Shown here: piece after piece, positions 51,835 to 59,757 of the stretch
Position numbering within the stretch: the first letter of the stretch is position 1
Layout of the letters: the number at the start of each line of letters is the position of its first letter
Source of the DNA: Actinomycetota bacterium
GTDB taxonomy: Bacteria > Actinomycetota > JAHEXW01
NCBI GenBank assembly: GCA_025355855.1
Contig: JANXYU010000010.1
Coordinates: 1-64,000, forward strand
Length of the DNA stretch: 64,000 nt
Direction: 5' to 3'
Translations under genes and position numbers: made by a program
The notes under the pieces: generated by a model
Seen by the model: the letters and a program-made list of their open reading frames with translations, nothing else
The model's database searches: none
Told to the model about the DNA's origin: nothing

Positions 51835-52887
51835 CTACATGCCTTTGCCGAAAACCCGTACGGCTTGTTTGACGTTCTTCATCAAGGTTTCAAAATTGTC
51901 ATATTTCAAAGACTCGTACCCGTCCGACAAGGCTTCTTCCGGATTCGGGTGCACCTCGATCATCAAGCCATGCGCTCCGACCGCAACTGAAGCGATGCTC
52001 ATCGGTTCGACAATATCCCAACGACCGACTCCGTGCGACGGATCGACAATGATGGGCAGATGGCTCAGTTTCTTGACTATAGGCACACAGCTTAAGTCAA
52101 GCGTGTTGCGGGTGTAGGTCTCGAATGTCCGAATGCCGCGTTCGCATAGGATGACGTCGTTGTTTCCCCCGCTGACCACGTATTCAGCCGCCATCAGAAA
52201 TTCCTCGATCGTTGAGGATAATCCTCGTTTGATCATCACCGGCTTGTTGGACTGTCCGACGTATTTTAGCAATGTGAAGTTCTGCATGTTGCGGGCGCCG
52301 ATCTGCAGTATATCGGCGTACTCGACGACCAGGTCGACATCGCGCGCGTCCATAACCTCGGTTACAATTGGCAAACCCGTTATGTCCCGGGCTTCCGCCA
52401 TTATCTTCAGACCTTCTTCCCCCAGGCCCTGGAAGCTATACGGAGAACTTCTCGGCTTGAAAGCGCCGCCGCGCAGAATCTGCGCCCCGGTCTTGGCGAC
52501 GAACTTGGCTATATCAAGGTAAACTTCGCGGCTCTCCACCGAACACGGGCCCGCCATCACGGTAAAATTGTTCCCACCGACCTTGACCCCGCGAACATCG
52601 ACAATCGTGTCAGACGGATGGAACTCCCGGCCGACCAGCTTGAAAGGTTTAAGTATCGGGACTACGCGCTCGACACCAGGGAATGTCGCCAGCGGCAAGT
52701 CCCGAGCCTTCATTGTATCGCCGACCAGGCCGATAACAGTCGCGAACGCGCCCTTGCTGACATGGACGTCAACCCCGACCTCTTTGACCTTCTCTATTAG
52801 ATGGTCAATGTCGTTGTCTGTCGCGCTTTCGCGCATGATTATCATCACGTGCGCGTCACCTCCCCTTGTGAAGTGCGTTTTTATCAT
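51835..52887 (-). CDS. aroF: 3-deoxy-7-phosphoheptulonate synthase
   Basis: VMAGPCSVESREV, RGGAFKPRSSPYSFQGLGEEGL, CERGIRTFETYTRNTLDL. Confidence 0.96.
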   Translation of the reverse strand: MIKTHFTRGGDAHVMIIMRESATDNDIDHLIEKVKEVGVDVHVSKGAFATVIGLVGDTMKARDLPLATFPGVERVVPILKPFKLVGREFHPSDTIVDVRGVKVGGNNFTVMAGPCSVESREVYLDIAKFVAKTGAQILRGGAFKPRSSPYSFQGLGEEGLKIMAEARDITGLPIVTEVMDARDVDLVVEYADILQIGARNMQNFTLLKYVGQSNKPVMIKRGLSSTIEEFLMAAEYVVSGGNNDVILCERGIRTFETYTRNTLDLSCVPIVKKLSHLPIIVDPSHGVGRWDIVEPMSIASVAVGAHGLMIEVHPNPEEALSDGYESLKYDNFETLMKNVKQAVRVFGKGM

Positions 52888-52896
52888 TCAATACTA

Positions 52897-54309
52897 TCAA
52901 AACGCCGCCAAGTAAGCGAGAGCGGTCGTCTCCCATGAAAATTCGCGTATTGCTGTTTTGTGCAGTCTCTGGCGGTGCCCCTGATCCATCGTGTCATAAA
53001 GTGACAACACTCTTGTTACCGCCGCCGCCATCTGGCGCGTCAGGTTCCCGTTCGGCCGCAGAGCGGTCAACCCAGAGTCGCCCAGTTCTGCCGCTAGGAT
53101 GTCCAAAGGGGCACGCAAGCCGGTCTGGTAGGTAGCGATTGGAATCGCTCCGGCAGCCGCCGCCTCGATCGCGCTCAATCCGTAGGCCTCTGGATATACG
53201 CTGGGCATTAGTGATACGTCCGCCGCCGCGAAGGCCGGCGCCATCTCGTCGTGCGCCAGGTGTCCCAAAAATGTCACGTGCTTGGCCAGTCCGCGCGCCG
53301 CTGCCAGGTACAGCGCGCTTTCCTGTTCGTTCATTACCGGTATGACCTGGCCCCAGTCGCCTGCCTCTCCCATGTCCGGCGACTCGCTAACATACGCTGC
53401 CGCACCTGCTACGTCCCCGGCCGACAATAACTCGATTATGCGGCGCAGGCTTGGCTCCAGCGGTCCGTCTCCCGCTAATCGCAGTTCAAAATCCGGGTTA
53501 TCTCGCAATATCAGAGGTAAAGCAGCGATAAGGTATTGAGGCCCTTTTGTCCACAATAGCCGGCCGGCAAAAATCCCGACCGTTTGCTTTCGTGCTGTAA
53601 CGCACGAAAGCGGCCGAAACAGCATTGTGTCGACGCCAGGCGGGATAACGATTGTCTTGCTGCCTATATTCAGGCCCGTGGAGTCGGAGAAATCAATCAC
53701 GTCCGCCACACTCGAGTCGCTGAGAGCGGTGATCGAATGCGCGTCGCGCGCGGCGCTGATAAAATATGGAACCAGCCGCGGATCAGCCTTAAGACTGAAG
53801 TTGAGCGCGCTGCCGTGAATGGTCATCGTATATGGCACTTCTTCCAGACCGGCTTCGCTTAATGCTTGTCTTACCTCATATGGCTGCATAATAGCGTGGT
53901 TGGCCTGGACTGCCTCAGGCGGCCAACGTCGAAAGATTGTCGCGAGCGCCACGATATTGTCATCAAGATAGGCGTCAATTTTTTCTGTCGCAGCCTCTTG
54001 GAAGGTATGATTTTCGAAGGATTTGTCGCCGGAGGCGACGTAGGTCAGTAGCAGCCCGTGAATGTCCGGCCGGACGCAACGGCAGGCGCCCGCGTATTGT
54101 CTGTCTCGTTTGAATATAGTCGTCAGGCTGTGGTTAGCGGAATCAAGCGCGTACGCCGCGTCGACAAAATCGTATTTTTCGGGAGTCTTCTCCTGGCAGA
54201 CCAGGGTAACGTCATGTCCCAAGCTAGTAAATGCTCTGGCCAGCTCACGAACGTAAATGCCGCTGCCGGAATCAGCCAGGAAATATCCGTGGACAACCGC
54301 TATCCGCAT
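52897..54309 (-). CDS. Glycosyltransferase family 4 protein
   Basis: MRIAVVHGYFLADSGSGIYVRELARAFTSLGHDV; GIFAGRLLWTKGPQYLIAALP; SVYPEAYGLSAIEAAAAGAIPIA. Confidence 0.88.
   Translation of the reverse strand: MRIAVVHGYFLADSGSGIYVRELARAFTSLGHDVTLVCQEKTPEKYDFVDAAYALDSANHSLTTIFKRDRQYAGACRCVRPDIHGLLLTYVASGDKSFENHTFQEAATEKIDAYLDDNIVALATIFRRWPPEAVQANHAIMQPYEVRQALSEAGLEEVPYTMTIHGSALNFSLKADPRLVPYFISAARDAHSITALSDSSVADVIDFSDSTGLNIGSKTIVIPPGVDTMLFRPLSCVTARKQTVGIFAGRLLWTKGPQYLIAALPLILRDNPDFELRLAGDGPLEPSLRRIIELLSAGDVAGAAAYVSESPDMGEAGDWGQVIPVMNEQESALYLAAARGLAKHVTFLGHLAHDEMAPAFAAADVSLMPSVYPEAYGLSAIEAAAAGAIPIATYQTGLRAPLDILAAELGDSGLTALRPNGNLTRQMAAAVTRVLSLYDTMDQGHRQRLHKTAIREFSWETTALAYLAAF
53586..53611. repeat. 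26-nt hairpin element (10/6/10) inside the glycosyltransferase CDS
   Basis: GCTTTCGTGC-TGTAAC-GCACGAAAGC; matches the architecture of the elements near 57.0-57.25 kb. Confidence 0.8.
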
Positions 54310-54320
54310 TTTTGTCAGAC

Positions 54321-55142
54321 CTAGTCGCGCAACTTGCCTGTCATTGCGAGGCGCATCATCCGCGTCATCCCCCGCCACCGCCGCGCCCCGCTGAAGGCAT
54401 TATAGAACCCGCCGGTCGTATGGCCCGGCTCCTGCGCCGCAATCGCGACGACCAGACGTCCCGTCTCCTCCGGAGGCACTCCTATGGCGTCTAGAATAAT
54501 GGGAACTTTGGCCGCTCTCGCCTCCATGTTCTTGCCAACCCGCAAGTCGCGATAGAAATCGGTTGCCACCATACCGGGACTCAGCAAATGAACCGAGACA
54601 GGATAATTCTTGTTCTCTTCCGCCAAACTTCTGGTGAGACTGGTGACCGCGGCCTTGGTCATCGCGTAAACAGAGGTGTACGGGCTGGCCTTGCCGTCAT
54701 AGCCCTTGCCTGTCATGTTGACCAAGATACCGCCGTTCTCCTTGAAATAGCGCAGCGCGACGCGCGACCCGTTGACCACGCCCAACACATTGACCCGCAC
54801 AATATCCTCCGCTTCGGCAGCCGTCATCTCGTCCAAAGCGATCACGCCCTGAGGCAAACCCGCGTTATTAACCCAGACGTCGACCCGGCCATAGGCAGCG
54901 ATGGCCTCTTCCATAAGACGCTCAAGGTCACCCGGTTCGGTAACGTCACACTTGACGCCTGTGGCGCTCAGATTACGGGCCGCCAGATCCGCGACCGTCT
55001 CTTCCACCGCCAGCTTATTACGGCTGGAAACAACCTGGGAGGCTCCCGCGACAGCGCATGCCTCCGCGATCGCCCGGCCAATACCGCGTGTCGAGCCGGT
55101 AACGACAACGACTTTTCCCGTCAAATCGATCTTGTCGCTCAC
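54321..55142 (-). CDS. SDR family oxidoreductase
   Basis: VVVTGSTRGIGRAIAEA, WVNNAG, YTSVYAMTKAAV. Confidence 0.92.
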   Translation of the reverse strand: MSDKIDLTGKVVVVTGSTRGIGRAIAEACAVAGASQVVSSRNKLAVEETVADLAARNLSATGVKCDVTEPGDLERLMEEAIAAYGRVDVWVNNAGLPQGVIALDEMTAAEAEDIVRVNVLGVVNGSRVALRYFKENGGILVNMTGKGYDGKASPYTSVYAMTKAAVTSLTRSLAEENKNYPVSVHLLSPGMVATDFYRDLRVGKNMEARAAKVPIILDAIGVPPEETGRLVVAIAAQEPGHTTGGFYNAFSGARRWRGMTRMMRLAMTGKLRD

Positions 55143-55786
55143 TTCATCTCCTTCATCATCGCGGCACGAGCCGGGGCAAGGGTTTTTGTCAGCAGCGCGA
55201 CATAGCGGCCCTGGTAACGAGCTCCGTCCAGCTCGTTGTCGGTCGGCATATGCTTATTGTCATGTCCGACGACTGTCGAGGCCCCGTAGGGGGAGCAACC
55301 TGTAACTTCGTCGAATCTGGTCTGTCCCGCGAAATTGTACGGTAAGCCGGCGATTATCATGCCGTGATGCAGCAAAGTCGTGTGAAAACTGAGAATCGTC
55401 GCTTCCTGGCCGCCATGTTGGTTGTTCGAACTGGTGAAAACGCCCCCGACTTTGCCGGTTAACTTCCGAGCCGCCCAGATCGAACCGCTAGTATCCAAAA
55501 ATTGCCGCATCTGCGCCGCCATCATCCCATAGCGAGTCGGCGTGCCGAAAATCACACCATCTGCTTCGCCCAACTCATCAAGCAGGCACTCTGAGTAGAG
55601 GGAGCACGCTTGATGCGCCTCCCAAGCGCCGGCTTTCTTGAGCACTTCCTCGGGAACTGTCTCCGGTACTCTGCGGATGCTGACCTCAACGCCGTCCACG
55701 CTGTTTGCTCCCGCTGCTTCCGCTTCCGCCATCTTCAGGATGTGTCCGTACATGGAGTAGAAAACAACCAGCAGTTTCATCAACAA
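55139..55786 (-). CDS. wrbA: NAD(P)H:quinone oxidoreductase, WrbA-like flavodoxin-fold protein
   Basis: VVFYSMYGHILKMAEA, GTPTRYGMMAAQMRQFLD, TSSNNQHGGQEATILS. Confidence 0.92.
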   Translation of the reverse strand: MLMKLLVVFYSMYGHILKMAEAEAAGANSVDGVEVSIRRVPETVPEEVLKKAGAWEAHQACSLYSECLLDELGEADGVIFGTPTRYGMMAAQMRQFLDTSGSIWAARKLTGKVGGVFTSSNNQHGGQEATILSFHTTLLHHGMIIAGLPYNFAGQTRFDEVTGCSPYGASTVVGHDNKHMPTDNELDGARYQGRYVALLTKTLAPARAAMMKEMK

Positions 55787-55813
55787 CAGCCTCCTTTAAT
55801 GCCTTGTATCTGA

Positions 55814-56296
55814 CTAGATCGGGTTCCCCGACCCGTCTTTCATTACGAGTTTCTGCGGCGTTTTGACGGCCGTATATTCCGCCCCCGCCTGGTCGGTGTA
55901 GATGAGGGTAAACGAATCATTCGTGACAGCGGTAACTGCTACCTTGCCTTTTTCAGGACCCCCGATAGCCCACTGGGTCGCCGCGTCAATCTCGGCCATC
56001 GTGGTGCCGTCCATACCGGAATAGGTGCCGTCATGCGTGGCCGCGTAGGCGTCGGTCGCGGAAACCGCCCCCGTCAGAATGGCCTTCGCCATAATCGCCG
56101 TGGGTTTGGAACCGACCACATTGAGTATTGATCCCCCACCAGACAACCCCAGCAGATAATCAAGCCCAAACGACGCCAGCGTGCCGACAACGAGAATCAT
56201 AACGCCTATCAGGGCCCAGTTGCGTCTTTTGATATCCTTGCCGACCGCCTTGATGACCGGCGGTCTGGACTGTCTTTCCTGTTCCTCTTCTACCAT
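55814..56296 (-). CDS. Hypothetical membrane-anchored protein, pseudopilin-like periplasmic region
   Basis: Single TM (WALIGVMILVVGTLASFGLDYLL); AVSATDAYAATHDGTYSGMDGTTMAEIDAAT resembles small pilin-type C-terminal domains. Confidence 0.6.
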   Translation of the reverse strand: MVEEEQERQSRPPVIKAVGKDIKRRNWALIGVMILVVGTLASFGLDYLLGLSGGGSILNVVGSKPTAIMAKAILTGAVSATDAYAATHDGTYSGMDGTTMAEIDAATQWAIGGPEKGKVAVTAVTNDSFTLIYTDQAGAEYTAVKTPQKLVMKDGSGNPI

Positions 56297-56748
56297 CGTT
56301 TCCCCAAACTCTGACTTAGTTTTTTGTGTTGGGCCTGGGTCAGCAAGCGCCGGCTTTTGGCCTGCTGTAATATCCAGGCCGCGTCACGCACGGTTATCCC
56401 CGATCCGATCAGCTCGTGGCGGGCCATACGATCGTTGGTAACCATAGTGTACAAATGAGTCAGCGCGATGGCCGCCGTGTCCCGCTCGCCGCGATGCAAG
56501 AAGGTTGTATTGAACCCGGCGCTTTCATTGGCTTCCGGCGGCCCCGCTTCGACGACCCGGACCGCGCCTGCCGCCACGTCACCCCGAAAAATCTCCCGGC
56601 CGATGCCGCGCGCCACGCCCTCCATCTCGCGCCGTACAGTTTCGGAGACCACAACGCCCTCTTCACACACGGCGTGCAAAACGTCGGGCCGCTCCAAACG
56701 GCAATAGAATACTATTAGTACATCCGTATCGATAATGAACTGGCTCAA
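56290..56748 (-). CDS. PIN-like (DUF3368-type) nucleic-acid-binding protein
   Basis: FIIDTDVLIVFYCRLERPDVL, RGERDTAAIALTH, MVTNDRMAR. Confidence 0.7.
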   Translation of the reverse strand: MSQFIIDTDVLIVFYCRLERPDVLHAVCEEGVVVSETVRREMEGVARGIGREIFRGDVAAGAVRVVEAGPPEANESAGFNTTFLHRGERDTAAIALTHLYTMVTNDRMARHELIGSGITVRDAAWILQQAKSRRLLTQAQHKKLSQSLGKRW

Positions 56749-57001
56749 ATGATTCCTTAGAGTCCCTGGTCGATCCGCTAGAATGGTCGATTAGGCCGGA
56801 ACTTCGGCCGATAACCCAGCGTCCGCCGGTATCTTTTTCGCAAGAAGACAGCGCTGACGGCCGCCAAAGACAGAATCCCAGGAAAGCCCAGGAATGGTTC
56901 GCCGCACTCTACCCGCGTCCCGTCGCGTTACCAGTGGCCTCGTGTATCTCTAAACCCCAGTATATTGGTTTCTCGGCGCGCGGTATAGGTCCCGCTCGCC
57001 T

Positions 57002-57027
57002 GCTTTAGCGCTTTAACGCGCTAAAGT
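57002..57027. repeat. 26-nt hairpin element copy 1
   Basis: GCTTTAGCGC-TTTAAC-GCGCTAAAGT. Confidence 0.85.
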
Positions 57028-57090
57028 GTCTCCAGTGTAAATAGCTCTTTTGCCAATGTGTTCGCGACGACCAGACAGGAGTTTGCCGTT

Positions 57091-57126
57091 GGACCACTTC
57101 AGCGCTACGTAGCGCTGAAGTGGTCC
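57091..57126. repeat. 36-bp perfect palindrome (hairpin element copy 2)
   Basis: GGACCACTTCAGCGCTACGTAGCGCTGAAGTGGTCC equals its own reverse complement; core ACTTCAGCGC-TACGTA-GCGCTGAAGT. Confidence 0.95.
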
Positions 57127-57224
57127 TGAGTCAAAAAACATTCGGAGGGAAACAATTATGCAAGGCTCGTCGCCAGAAAGCATACAACCATGTGAACGCG
57201 TATGTTGTTTGAGGCGCGCTTCTT

Positions 57225-57250
57225 GCCTTGGTGCTTTAAAGCGCTAAAGT
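57225..57250. repeat. 26-nt hairpin element copy 3 (wobble-paired/degenerate)
   Basis: GCCTTGGTGC-TTTAAA-GCGCTAAAGT; right arm identical to copy 1. Confidence 0.65.
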
Positions 57251-57265
57251 GTTCTTTATATATGA

Positions 57266-57718
57266 CTAGTTACTGGAGACATAGGGTTTAACCCGGGCCA
57301 TACCGGTGACCGTAACGGTAGACATAGGGCGGTTAATAAGACCGCTAAATAGCAGCGGCACTTCCGCCCGACACGTCACCATGACGTGCGTTTTGGTACT
57401 GATGACGGTTACGCCGACAACATGCATCCCTCGAGCTGTGTTTAGATTCTTTTTAATGAATACTTCGACTTCATCGATCGCGACATCGCGCTTCTGGTTA
57501 CCGGTTGCGCTGGCCTCAACCACGTCAATCCGTCGAGCCGTTTCACGCGCCGCAATATCGCAAGCCTTGTAAAGCTCCGCCTTGGAAGCTAATATCCGCC
57601 CAACATCAATGCTTAACCCTAACATCAACAGCAGGACAGGCAAGAATGCGACTACCATAATCGTCACAGATCCTGTTTCTGCCGCCATTAGATAGGTTTT
57701 CTCAGATCTCATCTTCAC
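57266..57718 (-). CDS. TadE/TadG-like pilus assembly protein
   Basis: ETGSVTIMVVAFLPVLLLMLGLSIDVGRILASKAELYKACDIAARETARR. Confidence 0.8.
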   Translation of the reverse strand: MKMRSEKTYLMAAETGSVTIMVVAFLPVLLLMLGLSIDVGRILASKAELYKACDIAARETARRIDVVEASATGNQKRDVAIDEVEVFIKKNLNTARGMHVVGVTVISTKTHVMVTCRAEVPLLFSGLINRPMSTVTVTGMARVKPYVSSN

Positions 57719-57720
57719 GC

Positions 57721-58800
57721 CTAGAATTCAATTTCGCCAACGTCCTGTAACGAGCGCGCGAAAGGTATACTCGGAAGATTTTCAGTCGCCTCGGAATTGT
57801 TGATAGAACGATAACCGTTTATCGGGATATCGCAGTAGAGAGACGCGGTCGAGCCATCTGACGCCGTGAAAACAAAATAGTGGCGGCCCGAGCCGGCATG
57901 GGGATAATAAACCTTGTTCTTGAGAGACACAAGCGTTGACGGGTTCTGCAGACTACGGCTGACGATCTTAATTTGGTCAAGGTCTCGACCGGTATTTGTT
58001 CTTTGAACAATCGCATATTCGTTAACTGAGGCAATCGGTTTACTAAAGGAACCGGTCACAGCTAGCGTCAGATGCGCTTGTTCGTCTTGGCTAGTATGTT
58101 GCTCACCGTCTGAGGTCATAAAATGCCAGCGCGTAAAGACAAAAGGCGGAGCTTTCGAGACCTTCACGGTGCCGTGCAGCGGCTCCGCCCAGTGTCCTTC
58201 CACTATCCAAGCCTGATAGTTTTCCCAATACCCCGATCCTATCCAGACATTTATGATTTGCCATTCGTAATGGGAGGTGTCTTGCCAACCCCAGTAGCCA
58301 TAATCGTGCCTAACCCACCATATGGAACGCCAGCCGGCACCCGGACAATATGTATCTTGGTGGTGAGAATGCGCACCCCACGTCCAATTTGAGTAGCATT
58401 CTAAACCACCGTAATATTGCGGACACCGGCGGTCGGCATATTGATACCACCATCTGCCTCCCCACGCCGGCCAGCCCCATGTTGGATCGCTAACCATCCA
58501 GGCGATTACCGTGTCCTCATGGCTGTTGTCTATCCAGTAGCAGTAACCAGTCGATACCCATGTATATTGACCTCGCTGTTCCCAATGAGAAGTGTCTATC
58601 CACCGTTGTTGGCTCACGTAATGCGACGTGTCGATCCACACTTGTTGACCAAGGCTGTTGCCCGTCAACCAGGCGTCACCCCTTGCTTGTCCGCACAATG
58701 CGAAGAAAATCGCGAAGACAAGAGCGAAGCAAAAAGTAGATCGTATTATGCTATTTATGAATGTTTCATAAAACGGCGTCCGCGTCATCGACTGATTCAT
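57721..58800 (-). CDS. Secreted Trp/Tyr/His-rich repeat protein of unknown function
   Basis: Signal peptide (FCFALVFAIFFALCGQARG), repeats VWIDTSHYVSQQRWIDTSHW...WQDTSHYEW...WIGSGYWENYQAWIVEGHW; start trimmed to MNQSMTRTPF. Confidence 0.75.
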   Translation of the reverse strand: MNQSMTRTPFYETFINSIIRSTFCFALVFAIFFALCGQARGDAWLTGNSLGQQVWIDTSHYVSQQRWIDTSHWEQRGQYTWVSTGYCYWIDNSHEDTVIAWMVSDPTWGWPAWGGRWWYQYADRRCPQYYGGLECYSNWTWGAHSHHQDTYCPGAGWRSIWWVRHDYGYWGWQDTSHYEWQIINVWIGSGYWENYQAWIVEGHWAEPLHGTVKVSKAPPFVFTRWHFMTSDGEQHTSQDEQAHLTLAVTGSFSKPIASVNEYAIVQRTNTGRDLDQIKIVSRSLQNPSTLVSLKNKVYYPHAGSGRHYFVFTASDGSTASLYCDIPINGYRSINNSEATENLPSIPFARSLQDVGEIEF

Positions 58801-58858
58801 GTATGGCGAACAGTTACAGCTTCGAAAGACGCCGACACAACCCAGCCGCACTGATTTT

Positions 58859-59560
58859 TCACCTTGTTGCAGCTATCTGCGTCGCCTTAAATGTCCCATC
58901 AGCTTGCTGCTCACCTAAGACGGTCACTTGGATACCCGCGGTTAGCGTCGAATAATCAGCACTAGATAAAAGCCCACCTGCTGAACCTGACACCATTGGT
59001 GTATCTTTATTAGCCAGTACCGAAATCTGTCTACCGTTCATATCGTCAAGCATGAAACCTGTCCCCAATAACTCTCTGACCTTGCCCGCAACTAATGACT
59101 CGCGCCCGTGATCAACCTCCCTCGCCTGGCCTGCCTTATTTGGTTCAGGTGACACTGTGATTGTGGTGGCAATAATTCTAGTCTTTCGTCCGATTGCTAA
59201 TTTTGCTTCGATTGTAATGATATTGCCTGACTTAATGACTGTCCGAGGCGCCTTCCTAGGTACCATGTCGCCCGTCGGCTCTTGAGTCACGCTTAAATAT
59301 TTAGTACCCGAATCGGTCTCAATGAAATTGCCGGATGCTAACTTTGGTTTTCTGCTAAGTTGGCTTGGATCAATTACCATAACCGAGAGGCCCGTCGTTT
59401 GGACGCTAGACACACGTCCTACCAGCGTCACGGGCGATAATATTTTTAAATCTTGTTCAACCCCTGACGTGTTTTTGATATCTCCGCGCGAACATCCGAC
59501 AGTAAAAACAATCATTAAGCCGACAACGACGCACACATGAATTTGTTTTTGTCTAAACAT
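58859..59560 (-). CDS. Lipoprotein with DUF5666-like beta domain(s)
   Basis: VVVGLMIVFTVGCSRG lipobox; VAGKVRELLGTGFMLDDMNGRQISVLA...QVTVLGEQQADGTFKATQI. Confidence 0.65.
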   Translation of the reverse strand: MFRQKQIHVCVVVGLMIVFTVGCSRGDIKNTSGVEQDLKILSPVTLVGRVSSVQTTGLSVMVIDPSQLSRKPKLASGNFIETDSGTKYLSVTQEPTGDMVPRKAPRTVIKSGNIITIEAKLAIGRKTRIIATTITVSPEPNKAGQAREVDHGRESLVAGKVRELLGTGFMLDDMNGRQISVLANKDTPMVSGSAGGLLSSADYSTLTAGIQVTVLGEQQADGTFKATQIAATR

Positions 59561-59568
59561 TCTTCTCC

Positions 59569-59751
59569 TTATTGGGCGAGCGCATCGATTAGAGACTGCA
59601 AATTGTTCATCAATACACCACGTAGTTGTGGAAGTAACATAATCACGGCTAAGATTATCAGCCCGATCCAAAAAACCTGTTCGGTTATCTCCGAACCAAC
59701 CTCTTCAGCTAATGCTTTTATGGCCTTATTAAAAAGTAGCAACTTTCTCAC
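59569..59751 (-). CDS. Small Flp-pilin-like protein with candidate prepilin peptidase site
   Basis: 60 aa; ...EEVG|SEITEQVFWIGLIILAVIMLL: Gly(-1), Glu(+5), then hydrophobic segment; sits directly upstream of tadC's neighbours. Confidence 0.65.
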   Translation of the reverse strand: MRKLLLFNKAIKALAEEVGSEITEQVFWIGLIILAVIMLLPQLRGVLMNNLQSLIDALAQ

Positions 59752-59757
59752 CTCCTA

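Noticed and set aside
57091-57126. Interpretation of the 36-bp palindrome as a Rho-independent terminator
   Set aside because: No U-tract follows on either strand in the expected position, and neighbouring elements share its architecture.
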